In this document: positions 43,497 to 54,466 of the stretch, piece after piece
Position numbering within the stretch: the stretch's first letter is position 1
Layout of the letters: each line of letters begins with the position of its first letter
Source of the DNA: Ambrosia x helenae
Lineage: Eukaryota; Streptophyta; Magnoliopsida; Asterales; Asteraceae
Reading direction: 5' to 3'
Assembly: GCA_030844895.1 (NCBI GenBank)
Contig: CM061224.1
Location: forward strand, 1,488,001 to 1,552,000
DNA length: 64,000 nucleotides
The notes under the pieces: generated by a model
What the model was told of the DNA's origin: nothing
The model's database searches: none
The model's input: only the letters and a program-made list of their open reading frames with translations
Made by a program: the position numbers and the translations under genes

Positions 43497-45060
43497 TTCT
43501 ACATTGCTCATCTGGTTTAATGCACAAGTTTGCCTGTTATTGTTATAATCCACAAAAAAACTGACTCATTTTGATGTATGCTTGTTGATTTTGTGATATA
43601 AGTGGATTAAAAGGATGAGTAGCATATAAGGCATCTCTTGGGCATGATTAGCAAATGGAATGGCAGAAATACAGAACTGTGGCAGTAAACAAGCGGGCTC
43701 TAAGGCCGAGCTTGGCTGCGCCTTAGACCGAGCTTAGCTTGTTTAAACAAGTTGGATCTAAGATTGAGTTTGGCATGTTTTAACTTACTGGACTTTTAAT
43801 TAGTCTAGTTTCAAGTTGTACTTCATACTTCATAGGCTTAAACTTGTTTTGTGAGTAATTTTCATGCTTAGAGTTTGGTTTGGTTTGTTTATTGTTTAAT
43901 AATTATTTATAATTTATATATAGCTGTTCATATATTTACAATTGATTTTTTTTACATATAATATAATATGTTTTATTTAACTTATTTTCTTCATATATAT
44001 TATCATATCATGCAAATAATGATCGTTATATAGATAGCTGTAACTAAAAAATCAAAACCACTTACCAAAAATCATAATAGAAATCATAAAACAGTTCAAT
44101 TATTTCAATATGGTTCTATACTTCTATTTATAGGTGTAAATGAGTTTTAAAATAAGCTCATTTGATATATGAGCCCAAGCTTTTGCTTATCAAGTTTGAA
44201 TATAGTCGCAACTTATTCAATCTGTATAGCTTTTTTAAATAATATATTATATCTCAAAATAGTTCTTAACATATTTTTCTCTAGTTAAAAAGGTTTTCAA
44301 CCCATACTTTAGGTGAAGACATAAATCATAATTGTATTTTTTAATTGATGCCCTCTATTGAATCGATTTGTGCCATTTCTTCTCTTGGAGATAGGGCTTA
44401 ACTTAACATTCTACGTATGGAGCAAGAGATAAACTGATAGTTTACTGAATCAAATCTATAATTTCTCGATTAATCGAACTTTTATAATATTCGAAGTGTC
44501 TAACAAAGAGTTCAATTTATAGGGTCAAGTTATCCTACACAATGTAACAAAAATGAGAAGGATACAAAAAATACAATATATCACGAAATATAACACAGTG
44601 AACTACAAAAAATAACACCATGCTGGAAATGTAACACAATGCTGAAGAAAAAAGACACAATGAATCGCAAAAATGACACAATAAAGAAAATAAGAAAAAG
44701 ACACAATGATAAACAAAAGACACAATGATATAACGTAAATTATAAACTAAAAATCCAAAAGTGCAAAAATCTAAAAACTAAAATCGTAACGTTCGATAAG
44801 ACGGTTCCAATACCGTTTAAATGAGTTCAATTGAAGTCTGTTTGATACAATTTCTACGATTTTTTTTTATTTTTTTTATCTGTGTATTTTATTTAGCCTC
44901 AATTTATAAACCCAAATATTTTGCATTGATCTGGTGTCAAAACTTCCTCGTGGCATTATACCAGTCACCCGAACAAGAAAAGAAAATAATAATAATATTT
45001 AAAATCTAAAAACAAATAATAAAAAATCAAACCACCACTATCGGTGGCAGTACAACTGTA
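43497..45060. other. Spacer between GRX and LPA1-like genes
   Basis: AT-rich. Around 43690-43760 a short GAGCTTGGC/TTTAAACAAGTTGG repeat remnant; 44535-44730 has many ACACAATG words. No gene is visible. Confidence 0.45.
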
Positions 45061-45102
45061 GCAACCACCACCACCACCTGTTTTCCGGCGACTCGTTGAG
45101 TG

Positions 45103-45360
45103 ATGTCTACGGTGGCGCAACTCGCTACCGCCACCACCGGTTCCGCTAATTTCCGTCAAACATTCAAATGCTTAGGGTTCTCCTTTCACATCAACGGCCG
45201 TAAATTAACCTCCGTCTTCACCACCACAACCACCAGCCGTACAGTTACAATCAGGAACAGAGCAAGAGGTCGGTTATTAATCACCTGCTCTACAGCTAAA
45301 CCGTCTTCCTCTTCAGAAATTAGGTAATCGTCTGTTTCACTGTTTCATACACTTGTATGA

Positions 45361-45409
<49 letters not shown>

Positions 45410-45482
45410 ATTATTATTATTATCCAAATTCACTCATTGAAACTCGGAACTGACTGTGTAAACCGAACGATGAACGTTTAGC

Positions 45483-45540
<58 letters not shown>

Positions 45541-47849
45541 TTAGGAATATAATGTTAGATGTATATATTATATATTCATGAACAGTTATTATCTTGTTAT
45601 TCAAAACTAAAAGGTTAGGATTTAAATTATCTCAACTTTTACTTATTAGTCGGCGACAGTCCCAACTAAGGAAATGTTACGTGACAGTCTTAGCTTTTAA
45701 CCATAAGAGAGATCACATACTAAAGAAAAATGAACAAAGTTAGATTTTGCTAACGCGGACTGCTTATGTGGCAAATAGGTCAAAATTTTGCGGACGTGAA
45801 ATGTTTATGTTGCAACGTTTTGATGACGTGGACTGCATATGCAGCAGTCCACGTCATGGGAAAACTAAATGGGTTAGCATTTAGTTAGTACGGGATTGCT
45901 GAGCGAAATTAGGTTAAAAGCTTAGATTGTCACAAAATATTTCCTTAGTTGGGATTGTTGGCCCGGCCAATATGTCAAAGTTGAGATTATTAAAATCCAA
46001 TAAACCAAATTTAAAAAAAAAACACGTTTTTTTTTCTCTACACCGAACTGGCAAGCCATAAAAGCGCAAAAAACCGTCCAGTTTGGTTTGTGTGTTCCCA
46101 AAACAGTAATTGCCGGTTCGGCCCTAAGCTTTCATCAAAAGTTCAAAACCAGTCGAACCGGACAGTTAACACCCCTAGGTGAAACCATCGTCGGGCTGTA
46201 GTATAAATTGACTGGTTATTCAACTAGGATAATGAGTAATGAATTAGGATCCTAAATCAACTGAAAGCTTATTCAGGAAAAAAAATATTTTTGAATTTAA
46301 CCTGTTTGATCTTCAGTTCTTCAGCCAGAATTAGAAGTGAAGTTCTCACACCTTTTAGATCCGTGAGGATGTTTTTCTACATTGCTTTCATTGCACAAGC
46401 GTCACTAGGTGGACTAATAGCCATTACACAACTTATTGGTGCTCTGGCTAACCCATCAAGAGCAGATGCAGTACCTGATATAGCCAAAGGCCTTGGCATA
46501 GACATAGGAGCTGCAGCTCTGTTTGCATTCCTATATTATAGGGAAAACAAGATAAAAAATGCCCAAATGGCCAGACTCTCAAGGGAAGAAAACCTATCGA
46601 ACCTTAAACTGCGCGTAGATGAAAAGAAGATTATTACTGTTAGTGAGTTTAGAGGACTTGCCCGACTTGTGATCCTTGCTGGACCTTCGTCTTTTATAAG
46701 TAAGGCTTTTGAACTTAGTGAGACCTTTACCGAACAACTTGTTGAAAGAGGGGTGCTTGTGGTGCCGTTTTGTACCGATGGAAATGTGCCGAGTTTTGAG
46801 TTTAATGAAACTGAAGAAATGAAGGAGTTAACAAACAAAAGAAGACGGCTTTGGCAGCTTGTTCCTGTTCTTACACCAGATTGGTCTGAGTATGTGTCTA
46901 AATTTACCTTCTTAGTTCTTTATTTTCTTCTTAAATCTTATTATAAATTGTACAGAAGACATTCTTTATTACGGCCTTAATTAATGGTAGAAAGAGCACA
47001 AACCATTTAATAAAAGAAATAAGAAAACTACACATGATCTGACTTATTTTCCCACACACCAGGTGGCTTGATGAGCAGAAGAAGCTTGCCAATGTATCAC
47101 CTGAATCTCCGGTGTAAGCCATTTTCTCCTTTGTTAGCTGTTTACGCAATTAGACTTATGCAGTCTCGAGCTATACTTTGAATGTTTGATGCAGCCACTT
47201 TATGGGTAACCATTGTTCTTTTTGTCATTCATAATTGTTGGTTGTTTTTCCTGAAAAGCCAACGACTTGAATTAGAAAGGAACTCAACAGTTTCTATCAT
47301 TTCTATAAACTTGGTGTAAAATAGAATGCAATTTACACTTGAATTAGAAAGGAACTCACTAAATTTCTGCAACCTTGGCACTTTTTTGCCGCCCTTCTAA
47401 TTTTTGCATCTCATGTTACCTTTTATAAGTTTATTTTTGCAATTTACTCTAATTGTAAGTTGGTTTATAATTTGTGTCAATTTTCAAGTTTCGTGCTAAA
47501 ATCATGAAAAATTACAAAGCTCATTTTTATTTAATGAAATTGCCCTTTTCCTAAACATCAATTTCACTTGGTAAGACATTTGAATATAATTTATTTTGTC
47601 TAAATAAATCTTCATTCAAAGTTTGTTTTTGACTACTTAATGCCCATAAATTTCAACCTGATTTTGAAAATTTAATGTTCAAATGTCAAGAATTTCTTAA
47701 TTTGTAGGTATTTATCTCTACGGTTGGATGGTCGTGTTCGTGGGAGTGGTGTGGGTTACCCACCTTGGAATGCTTTTGTAGCACAGTTACCTCCAGTAAA
47801 AGGAATGTGGTCTGGCCTTCTTGATGGCATGGATGGAAGAGTCCTTTGA
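45103..47849 (+). CDS. LOW PSII ACCUMULATION 1-like chloroplast protein (DUF3493)
   Basis: Relatives include Arabidopsis LPA1 and Chlamydomonas REP27, thylakoid proteins needed to assemble the D1 protein in photosystem II. Exons: 45103-45323, 46317-46889, 47063-47113 and 47708-47849; 987 nt, 328 residues, all introns GT-AG. Residues 1 to about 62 are Ser/Thr/Arg-rich (transit peptide). Family signature: 'IRSEVLTPFRSVRMFFY' then a hydrophobic span (about 93-115), a second span near 'GIDIGAAALFAFLYY', 'NLKLRVDEKKIITVSEFRG', 'RLWQLVPV', and the strongly conserved tail 'DGRVRGSGVGYPPWNAFVAQ' ending G-L-L-D-G-M-D-G-R-V-L. No TPR repeats precede the domain, so it matches the shorter TPR-less LPA1-like type and not LPA1 itself. 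Start ATG at 45103 was chosen because the transit peptide follows it. The exact client of the short type is not established. Confidence 0.88.
45357..45421. repeat. (ATT)n microsatellite in intron 1
   Basis: About 15 units interrupted by one imperfect unit, followed by more ATT. A second run of about 19 units is at 45485-45541. Both lie in intron 1 of the LPA1-like gene. Confidence 0.9.
45485..45541. repeat. Second (ATT)n microsatellite in intron 1
   Basis: About 19 perfect ATT units. Highly mutable length is expected. Confidence 0.92.
45613..46006. mobile_element. Long-TIR MITE in intron 1 of the LPA1-like gene
   Basis: About 100-bp imperfect inverted arms: GTCCCAACTAAGGAAATGTT…AGTCTTAGCTTTTAACC on the left, its complement on the right (GGTTAAAAGCTTAGATTGTC…ATTTCCTTAGTTGGGATTG). 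Between the arms lies a further palindrome, TGACGTGGACTGC…GCAGTCCACGTCA (45823-45857). The long arms suggest a Mutator-like non-autonomous element; the duplication was not resolved. Confidence 0.68.
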
Positions 47850-48251
47850 AAATCATCTGTTTATCTACGTTTATGGAGGTTTGACACATATTTAGAAATA
47901 CCCTAATTAGAGGTGGCAGTTTACTTATAAATGAGTTGATTTGTTTTGTTTTTAAACTTAAATGGATCAAATAAAAAATGATTTAGCTAAAAAGGGGAAC
48001 CGTCAAACAGTGTTCCAAGCATATCTTTAATGTATACCACTTCATGAGTTGTTCTATTCATAGTTATTGGATTAGTTTTTGTTTTTGTTATTATTTGCTT
48101 ATAATCTAATAAAATTAAAAAAACTTGAACAAACACCTAAGGTCCCAACCTGACACAAAACATTTTCGACCAAACCCACTCAGATTTATCAATCTTACCA
48201 CCTCCCAAGTGTTATATAGATTATTTAATTTCTCTCCTTTTGATTTTGTAG

Positions 48252-48557
48252 GTTGTCAACTGCTATACCAGTTTCACTTGATATTCAGAAATCAGAACAT
48301 TCAGGTCTATTTGTTGCTCCACTTTACTTTATTGAAACAATAGGTGATTCAGTTTTATAAAAGAATCATCTCTTTATAGCCAGAGTCGAATTCAAGTAGA
48401 AATCAGTCAATCACGTTCATTTGATGGTTTATTTGCAGGATTTCAACCATTTGGAAAGCGGAGATAATAACAGTTATGAAGATATATACATGCAATGGCC
48501 TTCTCAGTTGAAAGAGATATCCACTACTTGTGCGGCTTGTGCCGTTTTGTATAGCAG
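48252..48557 (+). pseudogene. Possible exon pair of an unknown gene fragment
   Basis: Two stretches bounded by AG and GT, 48252-48304 and 48439-48557, join in frame to read '…LIFRNQNIQ' + 'DFNHLESGDNNSYEDIYMQW' and 'PSQLKEISTTCAACAVLYSR'. The second has coding-like composition. I do not recognise the protein. It lies 400 bp after the LPA1-like stop. It may be a captured gene fragment or chance. Confidence 0.28.
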
Positions 48558-48559
48558 GT

Positions 48560-49245
48560 GACAGATTACATTATGAATTCTGTAGAACCTAAATTACCAT
48601 ACTAACACTTCAGATAACATTATTTCTTTCCTATCATATGTTTATGGTGGATTCTAATGGAAATAAAAATTTGTATATGGCGGATCTAGGAATCTGTCAG
48701 TGGGGATTGAAATAGGTGAGGGCCGAAAATCCGAAATAGTTGCACCAAATTTCAGCAAATCTGAAAATTTTAAGGACCTACTTATAAAATTACAAAAGTT
48801 TATATAAATTAATATTGTAGTGAGAATAGTTTGGGGTGCAACAAGCTTAGCTTAAACAATTAAAGTTAAAGCCTAAACTCGAACCCAAGCTTAGTACAGT
48901 TTGAGTAGGCTTGTGATCCTGAAGAGACTTATTAAACATCATAGTATCAGTTTAATATAAAATAACTTGGTAGTTAGTGGTTACATAGTAAATACTATTT
49001 TGATAAAGGAAAAAAAATAGTATATATTATGTCACACAAAAAAAGAGTTATAAATAACAAGTATACATAATTTTTTTTTACAGCTCCTCCGCTTGTGGTG
49101 TGCACATATAATGTATATATGTGTGGGCCCTTGGGTTTGGGGCGGGGGGGGGGGGGGGGGGGGGGGGGGATTGCACTAATTTTAACATTATTTTACGAAA
49201 TGAAAATAACGTTAATCATGCATGTGACGTTGATAGCCAAAAGAC
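48560..49245. other. Spacer with a long G run
   Basis: The beginning of a CAGTGGCG-like hAT remnant (TGGCGGATCTAGGAATC at about 48678) and AGCTTGAGC-type words. A G run of about 27 bases is at 49143-49169. No gene is visible. Confidence 0.45.
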
Positions 49246-49248
49246 AGG

Positions 49249-49446
49249 GGGGTACATGCACCAATCGGGCTTGTCCCAATTGTTAAGTATTATGTGCCTC
49301 ATGTCCAAGGCTTGATGCAAAACCACTATCGAGCTGAGGGTCTATTCCCACGGGGTGGAGGTAAGGTTGTCTACATCTTACTCTCCTCATACCCTACCTT
49401 AGCTTTGCTATTGGTGGGATTAACTGAGTTTGATGATGATGATGAT
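49249..49446 (+). mobile_element. SINE-like repeat with GAT tail
   Basis: Shares with 50633-50858 the order ACATGCA…GTCC…ATT…TAAGT, ATGTCCAAGGCTTGAT, ATCGAGCTG, AGGTAAGG(T/C)TGTCTACATC, TGGGATTAACTGAGT and a (GAT)n tail. Target duplication not resolved here. Confidence 0.65.
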
Positions 49447-49479
49447 ACATAAATGTTTAGTATGTATATATACAGTGTA

Positions 49480-49670
49480 TTAAATAATTAATAAATAACA
49501 AACGAGCCAAGACTATAAACTTACTCAGAGTCAAGCCTGAGCTTTTTAAATAGAGATCAAAACTACCCAAGCTTGAGCTCTCTCATGTAACTGATCTGAG
49601 CTTGAGCTCTCTTATGTTAAATTAGCCAAACTTGAGCTTAGTGGGGCTCTGCTAGTTACACCCCTAAGAA
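49480..49670. repeat. Degraded hAT-like element remnant
   Basis: Contains CTTGAGCTCTCT words twice and ends GCTAGTTACACCCCTAAG, like the right end of the element at 27669-28131. The left end is missing. Confidence 0.4.
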
Positions 49671-49701
49671 TAAATTATATTTATTAGGTCAGCCCCAGTA
49701 T

Positions 49702-49857
49702 CAAGGGTGGATCTTAGTGGAACTAAGACCGGGCCTCGGCCCGCCCAGTTTTTTCGTTTCGTAGTATAATTTTACCGAAAATTTGTATATGTATTGAGTC
49801 CGGCCTGCACAGATTGAGCCCGGCCCTACTAGGTGTTTGGTTCAAGATCCGCCACTG
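49702..49857. mobile_element. hAT-type MITE (TSD CCCAGTAT/CCCGGTAT)
   Basis: Ends CAAGGGTGGATCTT and CAAGATCCGCCACTG. The flanks CCCAGTAT (49694-49701) and CCCGGTAT (49858-49865) form an 8-bp duplication with one change. 156 bp, non-coding. Confidence 0.7.
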
Positions 49858-50052
49858 CCCGGTATACCTGCATATACTAAACCTTATCCAATGTTCAGAG
49901 TGCATCATGTTGAATTCAATTACTTGTTTTCGATATTGGTTGGATCAAATTTAGGCACTCATGAAACTATTTTTACAAATTCATCAGCAAAAAATGAGCA
50001 AAAGATTGTACTGGAAGGAATTTATGTAATTCTACAATGGCAACATGAAAAT

Positions 50053-50829
50053 TTAAACTTCTTGAATCTCATCCAATGCATAGTTGTTTGTTGACACATT
50101 TGCATAATTGACTTTGTTGAACCGCACAACGACCGGATAACGAGTTTTGGGATCCTGCAATACGTATATATTTGTCAATATCAATATTGACACCCAAACA
50201 CTAATACACCTATAACGCACTCGTGACTGTAGGTTTTAGCTTTACCTGATCAACAGTCACAACTGATCCCACACCTTTGTACCAGTAGGATTCCTTCCTT
50301 AGAATTCTCACCTGTATACATATTGTTTAAAAAAACTACTTAGAATTGAACTAACCCTTAATTGCTTAAGTGTACACATAGGTGAAATGATGAATGTCAG
50401 GTCAAGTGGGTTGAGTAACGGGTCAAAATGATTACTTTTTATCTACAGATAGGTTTAAAACATTTTTGTCCAAAATTACTGTTAATTTAAAGGGTTTTTA
50501 CTGAATGTACAACCCTCTTCCAGTCACATCAGTCACTTCATGTGTATACGGCCATATAGGCGTTGGCGATTACTTTCACTAGGCGTATAGACTCAAAAAT
50601 CAATATTGGTTTTGATTAGTAGAGTAGGGGGTACATGCATAGATCAGGTTTGTCCTGATTGCTAAGTGTTTTGTGCCTTATGTCCAAGGCTTGATACCAA
50701 ACCACATCGAGCTGGGGGTTTCACTGGAAGCAGCATCTCTATTCTTAGGGGTAGAGGTAAGGCTGTCTACATCCTACCCTCCTCAGACCCTACCTACCTT
50801 AGTTTTGCTATAGGTGGGATTAACTGAGT

Positions 50830-50862
<33 letters not shown>

Positions 50863-51377
50863 AGTAGAGTAGGGGGTGTGCATATAACAACCCCCATTGT
50901 AAAATAATTAATGTGTCATGATTATAAAATGTAATTATTCTAAATAATATACTTTTCCTATATGATGCCTTTAGATATGCATTTTTTAAAAATCTCTTCT
51001 ATTTTACCGGTTTGACCCGTTAAGGGTGAAACATAGCCCAGACCGACCCATTCATAACTAAACGGGTCGAAACCACCAGCTCTAGGGCAAATATCTAGTG
51101 TATGTACAAAAGTAAATTGTTGTGCTTCATTTACCTTGGATCCTCTCTTGGGTCCAATTGGAGGTGGTTTAGGTGCAGCTTCTTTAGCAGGTTCAGCTGC
51201 TGCTGCAGGTGGTGCAGCCGCCGCCTCATCGGCCGCCTTAACAACCAATCTTGAACTCCTGGGAATCTTCTTGGAACAAAACATAACCATGGTGCACTTA
51301 ACTGTGGTGGTGTTGGATGTCACATTTGGTGCAACCACAAATCCAACAGCAGCAGAAGCCATGCTGCAGCTAGCCAT
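50053..51377 (-). CDS. psaE: Photosystem I reaction center subunit IV (PsaE)
   Basis: Stromal subunit of photosystem I, involved in ferredoxin docking and cyclic electron flow. Exons on the minus strand: 51377-51135, 50311-50246 and 50154-50053; 243 + 66 + 102 nt, 136 residues. All introns are GT-AG and fall between codons. Residues 1 to about 48 form a transit peptide (SRLVVKA before ADE). An Ala/Pro/Glu-rich linker follows, as in plant PsaE, then 'PPPIGPKRGSK' at the end of exon 1, 'VRILRKESYWYKGVGSVVTV' in exon 2, and 'RYPVVVRFNKVNYANVSTNN' with Y-A-L-D-E-I-Q-E-V at the end in exon 3: the SH3-like barrel of PsaE, complete. Intron 1 (823 bp) contains a SINE in the opposite orientation. A G-box and GATAA motifs lie upstream. 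Confidence 0.96.
50633..50858 (+). mobile_element. SINE-like element in psaE intron 1, with TSD and GAT tail
   Basis: The duplication GATTAGTAGAGTAGGGGGT lies at 50614-50632 and 50859-50877. The 3' end is a (GAT)n tail of about 9 units. The body matches 49249-49446. No clear box A/B was read, so the class (SINE) is inferred from size, TSD and tail. Confidence 0.75.
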
Positions 51378-51547
51378 TCTATCTGCAAAGGTATGAAATT
51401 ATTATTGGTTTGATGATGAACAAGCAACTAACTGAATTTCAGAGGCTTTTTTAGTTTATTAAAAAAGGGTGTCATTTTCGTATCTTTTTCTTGGATGATA
51501 TGAGTGATTGGAAGTTGTTTCAATTGCTCCAGCCAATTAAGATATGC

Positions 51548-51587
51548 CACGTGCACACCCATATCCTTTGTTTGGATAATGTTATCC
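51548..51587 (-). promoter_or_regulatory. Candidate light-response elements of psaE
   Basis: G-box CACGTG at 51548-51553 and GGATAATGTTATCC (51574-51587), which carries I-box-like GATAA on both strands. They lie about 170-210 bp before the psaE start codon. The combination is typical of light-regulated photosynthesis genes. Confidence 0.55.
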
Positions 51588-51599
51588 CACATCATCTCA

Positions 51600-52370
51600 T
51601 ATCTTGACTCTGGCTCATCCGAGTTAACTCATGAGTCACGAGTTCTATATCACACCAATACTACTTTGGTGGTCCAAATTTGGTGGGAAAGTGACTATTA
51701 TTATTTATTATTATAAAAGACAATTAATTACTTTTGTTTGGCTAAATATTAGTTTTGATTAGGGTGTAAATGAGTCTACTTAGGTGTTCATTTTGGTTAG
51801 AGGAAATGTTTTCAGGACCAGACGTCGGACCGGAGTCGTCACCGGTCCGCCGGTCTGACCGGCCCAAAAAGCGAACCAAAACCAAAAAAATATATAATAA
51901 AATAAAAAAAACCAGTCGAAACGCCCCCAAGGCCCAAACCCGGTCCAACTGACAACAATCCGGTCCAACCGCCGGTCCAGCGGTTCGACCCAGACCCAGA
52001 CCGGTTTCAACATATAGACCCAGACCGGGTTTCAAAGCCTTGGTTAGAGGTGTAACAAGGAACTGAGGCGAGCTCTGTTCGTTTAACTTGTGAGAATTTA
52101 AGCTCGAATCTTGAGTAAATTTCTAAGTTTGAACTCGGCTCAACTCCTTTATTGTTTAATTATTTTATTTTATGAATATGCGCTTTTTTATAGATATTAC
52201 AATTTTATATTAATTTGCAAAACAAATAATTATTTAAAATATTCATTTTCCAAAAACACTCGAGACATGTTTAGATTTGTGTGTGACGTGATTTTCATGT
52301 TTGTGTCATGTTCTGATTTGCATAATTTTTTGAATTCGACATGACTAGTCGTTAACACACCCACTACACC
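51600..52370. other. Spacer with CCGGTCC-rich repeat remnant
   Basis: 51810-52035 is made of ACCGGTCC / GACCCAGACCGG words in opposing orientation, like old TIR elements. An AGGGTGTAAATGAG word (51761) resembles hAT ends. No gene is visible. Confidence 0.4.
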
Positions 52371-52374
52371 CCCC

Positions 52375-52454
52375 TTTAGTTACACCAAACATTAGTTCAT
52401 CTGGTTTCGAGTGTTTTAGTTACACCAAACATTAGTTCATCTGGTTTCGAGTGT
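52375..52454 (+). repeat. Perfect 40-bp tandem duplication
   Basis: The unit starting TTTAGTTACACCAAACATTA occurs at 52375-52414 and again at 52415-52454 without a visible difference, so it arose recently. Confidence 0.9.
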
Positions 52455-53622
52455 GAACGTAAAGGAGTAGTGCCACAATTGGAACATGATAAAGTGTAAA
52501 GATGTAAAGATGTAAAGCATGATAAAGCTGATAGCCAAAGAAACTAAAACAAGTAGACAACTTTTTTTAAGTTTGTTATTATGTTATCTATTTAATTTAA
52601 TAGTTAATCTAATTTTCTTAATTAACTTGCGCTCATTAGTTAAAAAAAAAAATACAAAGTCATTCAGATAAAAATTAATCGAACACTAGAGGTTTGATCT
52701 TGATGTTGTGTCTCTAGTGTTGTTCTTGATTGAGCGATTAGGGTTCATGCGACAATGATAATGTGGAGGCTATGGTGGTCGAAAATCACTTGTACGATAA
52801 GAATAGAACGATGGCCATCGGAACCACTTGACGGAATAGGTATTTTAGTGGTGATCACCGATGGCTATCAGAATCAACGATGGAAGAAGTTTTAGGGAAG
52901 ATATGTGTTGTCCCACCGTAAACGAAAAAGCCTAGCCAAATTGGGCTTGGGGTTGAAGTCAAACAAGCTGGCTCGACTCATTTACCTTAACAAGCTAAGC
53001 TTAGTTGTTGAGCTGTCTGTCTTGTCAAAAACTCGATCCAACTCGTTTATTATTATTTTTATGTATTTTTTGCACATCAATATACATAAAAAAATAATGT
53101 TTTTAACATTTGTAGAATTAATCATAAACTAGAGAATTTGTTCATACGGAGCAAACGGCACTGGGTGGCCTGCTACAACCTGAATTGGACTCGGGCACTC
53201 AACCAGCAAAATCTTGGTCTTACTCTTACCGTTTTAGTGGACTCTCTTCCTTTAACCTATGGGCCATATTTGGTTTCTAGTGGGCCAAAACAGTTTAATA
53301 AATATAATGGACTATATGATACTCATAAGCCTACAGCTATAATCTAAATGGGCTTCTTACAAGTCATGGAGCCATGTGCAGTGCTATTCTCAGAGTCTCA
53401 GTCTCAATGGTCAAACTAGGCCCATTGTTTCATTTGATTATTATGGGCCAATATCATACTTAGGAATTATGATCTTAGATGCATTTCACACTCAACCACT
53501 AAACTACATAACATGGTTATAGAGATGCGCGAGCGAGTACTTAGGTAGAGTATAGTGCTATTGTCGTGATTCAATGGACTATGTTTATGTTAAATGAGTT
53601 GTGCGTATATCTTTCGTATTCA
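52455..53622. other. Spacer without a recognisable gene
   Basis: Open frames are short and unrelated to known families that I recognise. Small repeat words (GGGCTTGGGGTTGAAGTC, CAAGCT) suggest old repeats. Confidence 0.4.
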
Positions 53623-53630
53623 CTTACATT

Positions 53631-53845
53631 CATTGGCGAAGCTTGACCCGAAACTTCGGGGGGTCGGAAGTCACCGAGGGGTCGGAAATCACTAGTTTCG
53701 GGGGGTCGAAAACCAATTTCGGGGGGGTCGAAACTGTATATACCAAAAAATTTCTATACGAATACTATATAATCGAAACTTCTGAGCGAAAATTCGGGGG
53801 GGGGGGGGGGGCACCCCTCCCCGCCCTTTAAAAGCTACGCCACTG
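53631..53845. mobile_element. hAT-type MITE, copy C (TSD CTTACATT)
   Basis: Starts CATTGGCGAAGC (CAGTGGCG with one change) and ends GCTACGCCACTG, flanked by the exact 8-bp duplication CTTACATT (53623-53630, 53846-53853). The interior matches 9942-10137 with an extra GGGGTCGG unit and a G run of about 16 at 53796. Confidence 0.88.
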
Positions 53846-53853
53846 CTTACATT

Positions 53854-54466
53854 GTAGTGTCACAATATAGAAAACTGCATATCTTGAAGTTGATACGGTG
53901 TTTCATCAACATACAAAACGTGTATATCATTTGTGACGTTAATCTTTCATAAACTCGTACGTTATTTTTCTGGATTTGATCAACCTTCTGATGTATTGAC
54001 TTGCATGTTAATTGTTTATTTGATTTGTTTCTCTTATTTACATGCTTCATTTCGCTTTAATTGCTAACTCGTATAAGAAAGCTAGAGAGTTACATATTAT
54101 TATGTCACTTTAATCGCTAACAAACATGTATAAGAATGTTAGAGAGTTGCATGTTATTGTTATTATTCTGGATGATTATGCTCCTCTCCTTGTATGTCTC
54201 ATCCTGTCACACAAGTTGGATGATTGTGACTGTGGTCCTTATGTAGTCTATTACAATTTACAAGGCTATGATTTGTTATTATCACATAAATGAAATATAC
54301 CTAGAGGTATTAATACGCTTTTATACGCATGTACTATAACATAGCAATCACTTGTGGTTATAGTTTATTTATCATTTATCATAATAAAAACTATAGGACA
54401 TTTGTGCCCTTAATAAATACATGATTAAAAAAAATCCTGTATGTAATCTATCTATCTATCTATTTA
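53854..54466. other. AT-rich spacer
   Basis: No gene. A pair of similar phrases (AATCGCTAA…TATAAGAA(A/T)G(C/T)TAGAGAGTT) near 54056 and 54111 shows a small duplication. (CTAT)n at 54448-54470. Confidence 0.4.

Noticed and set aside
50053..51377. Plastid-derived DNA (a photosystem gene)
   Set aside because: PsaE is nuclear in land plants; this copy has a transit peptide and GT-AG introns, so it is a normal nuclear gene.
51136..51396. 86-residue plus-strand frame rich in Ala/Gly
   Set aside because: Antisense of the Ala/Pro-rich first exon of psaE.
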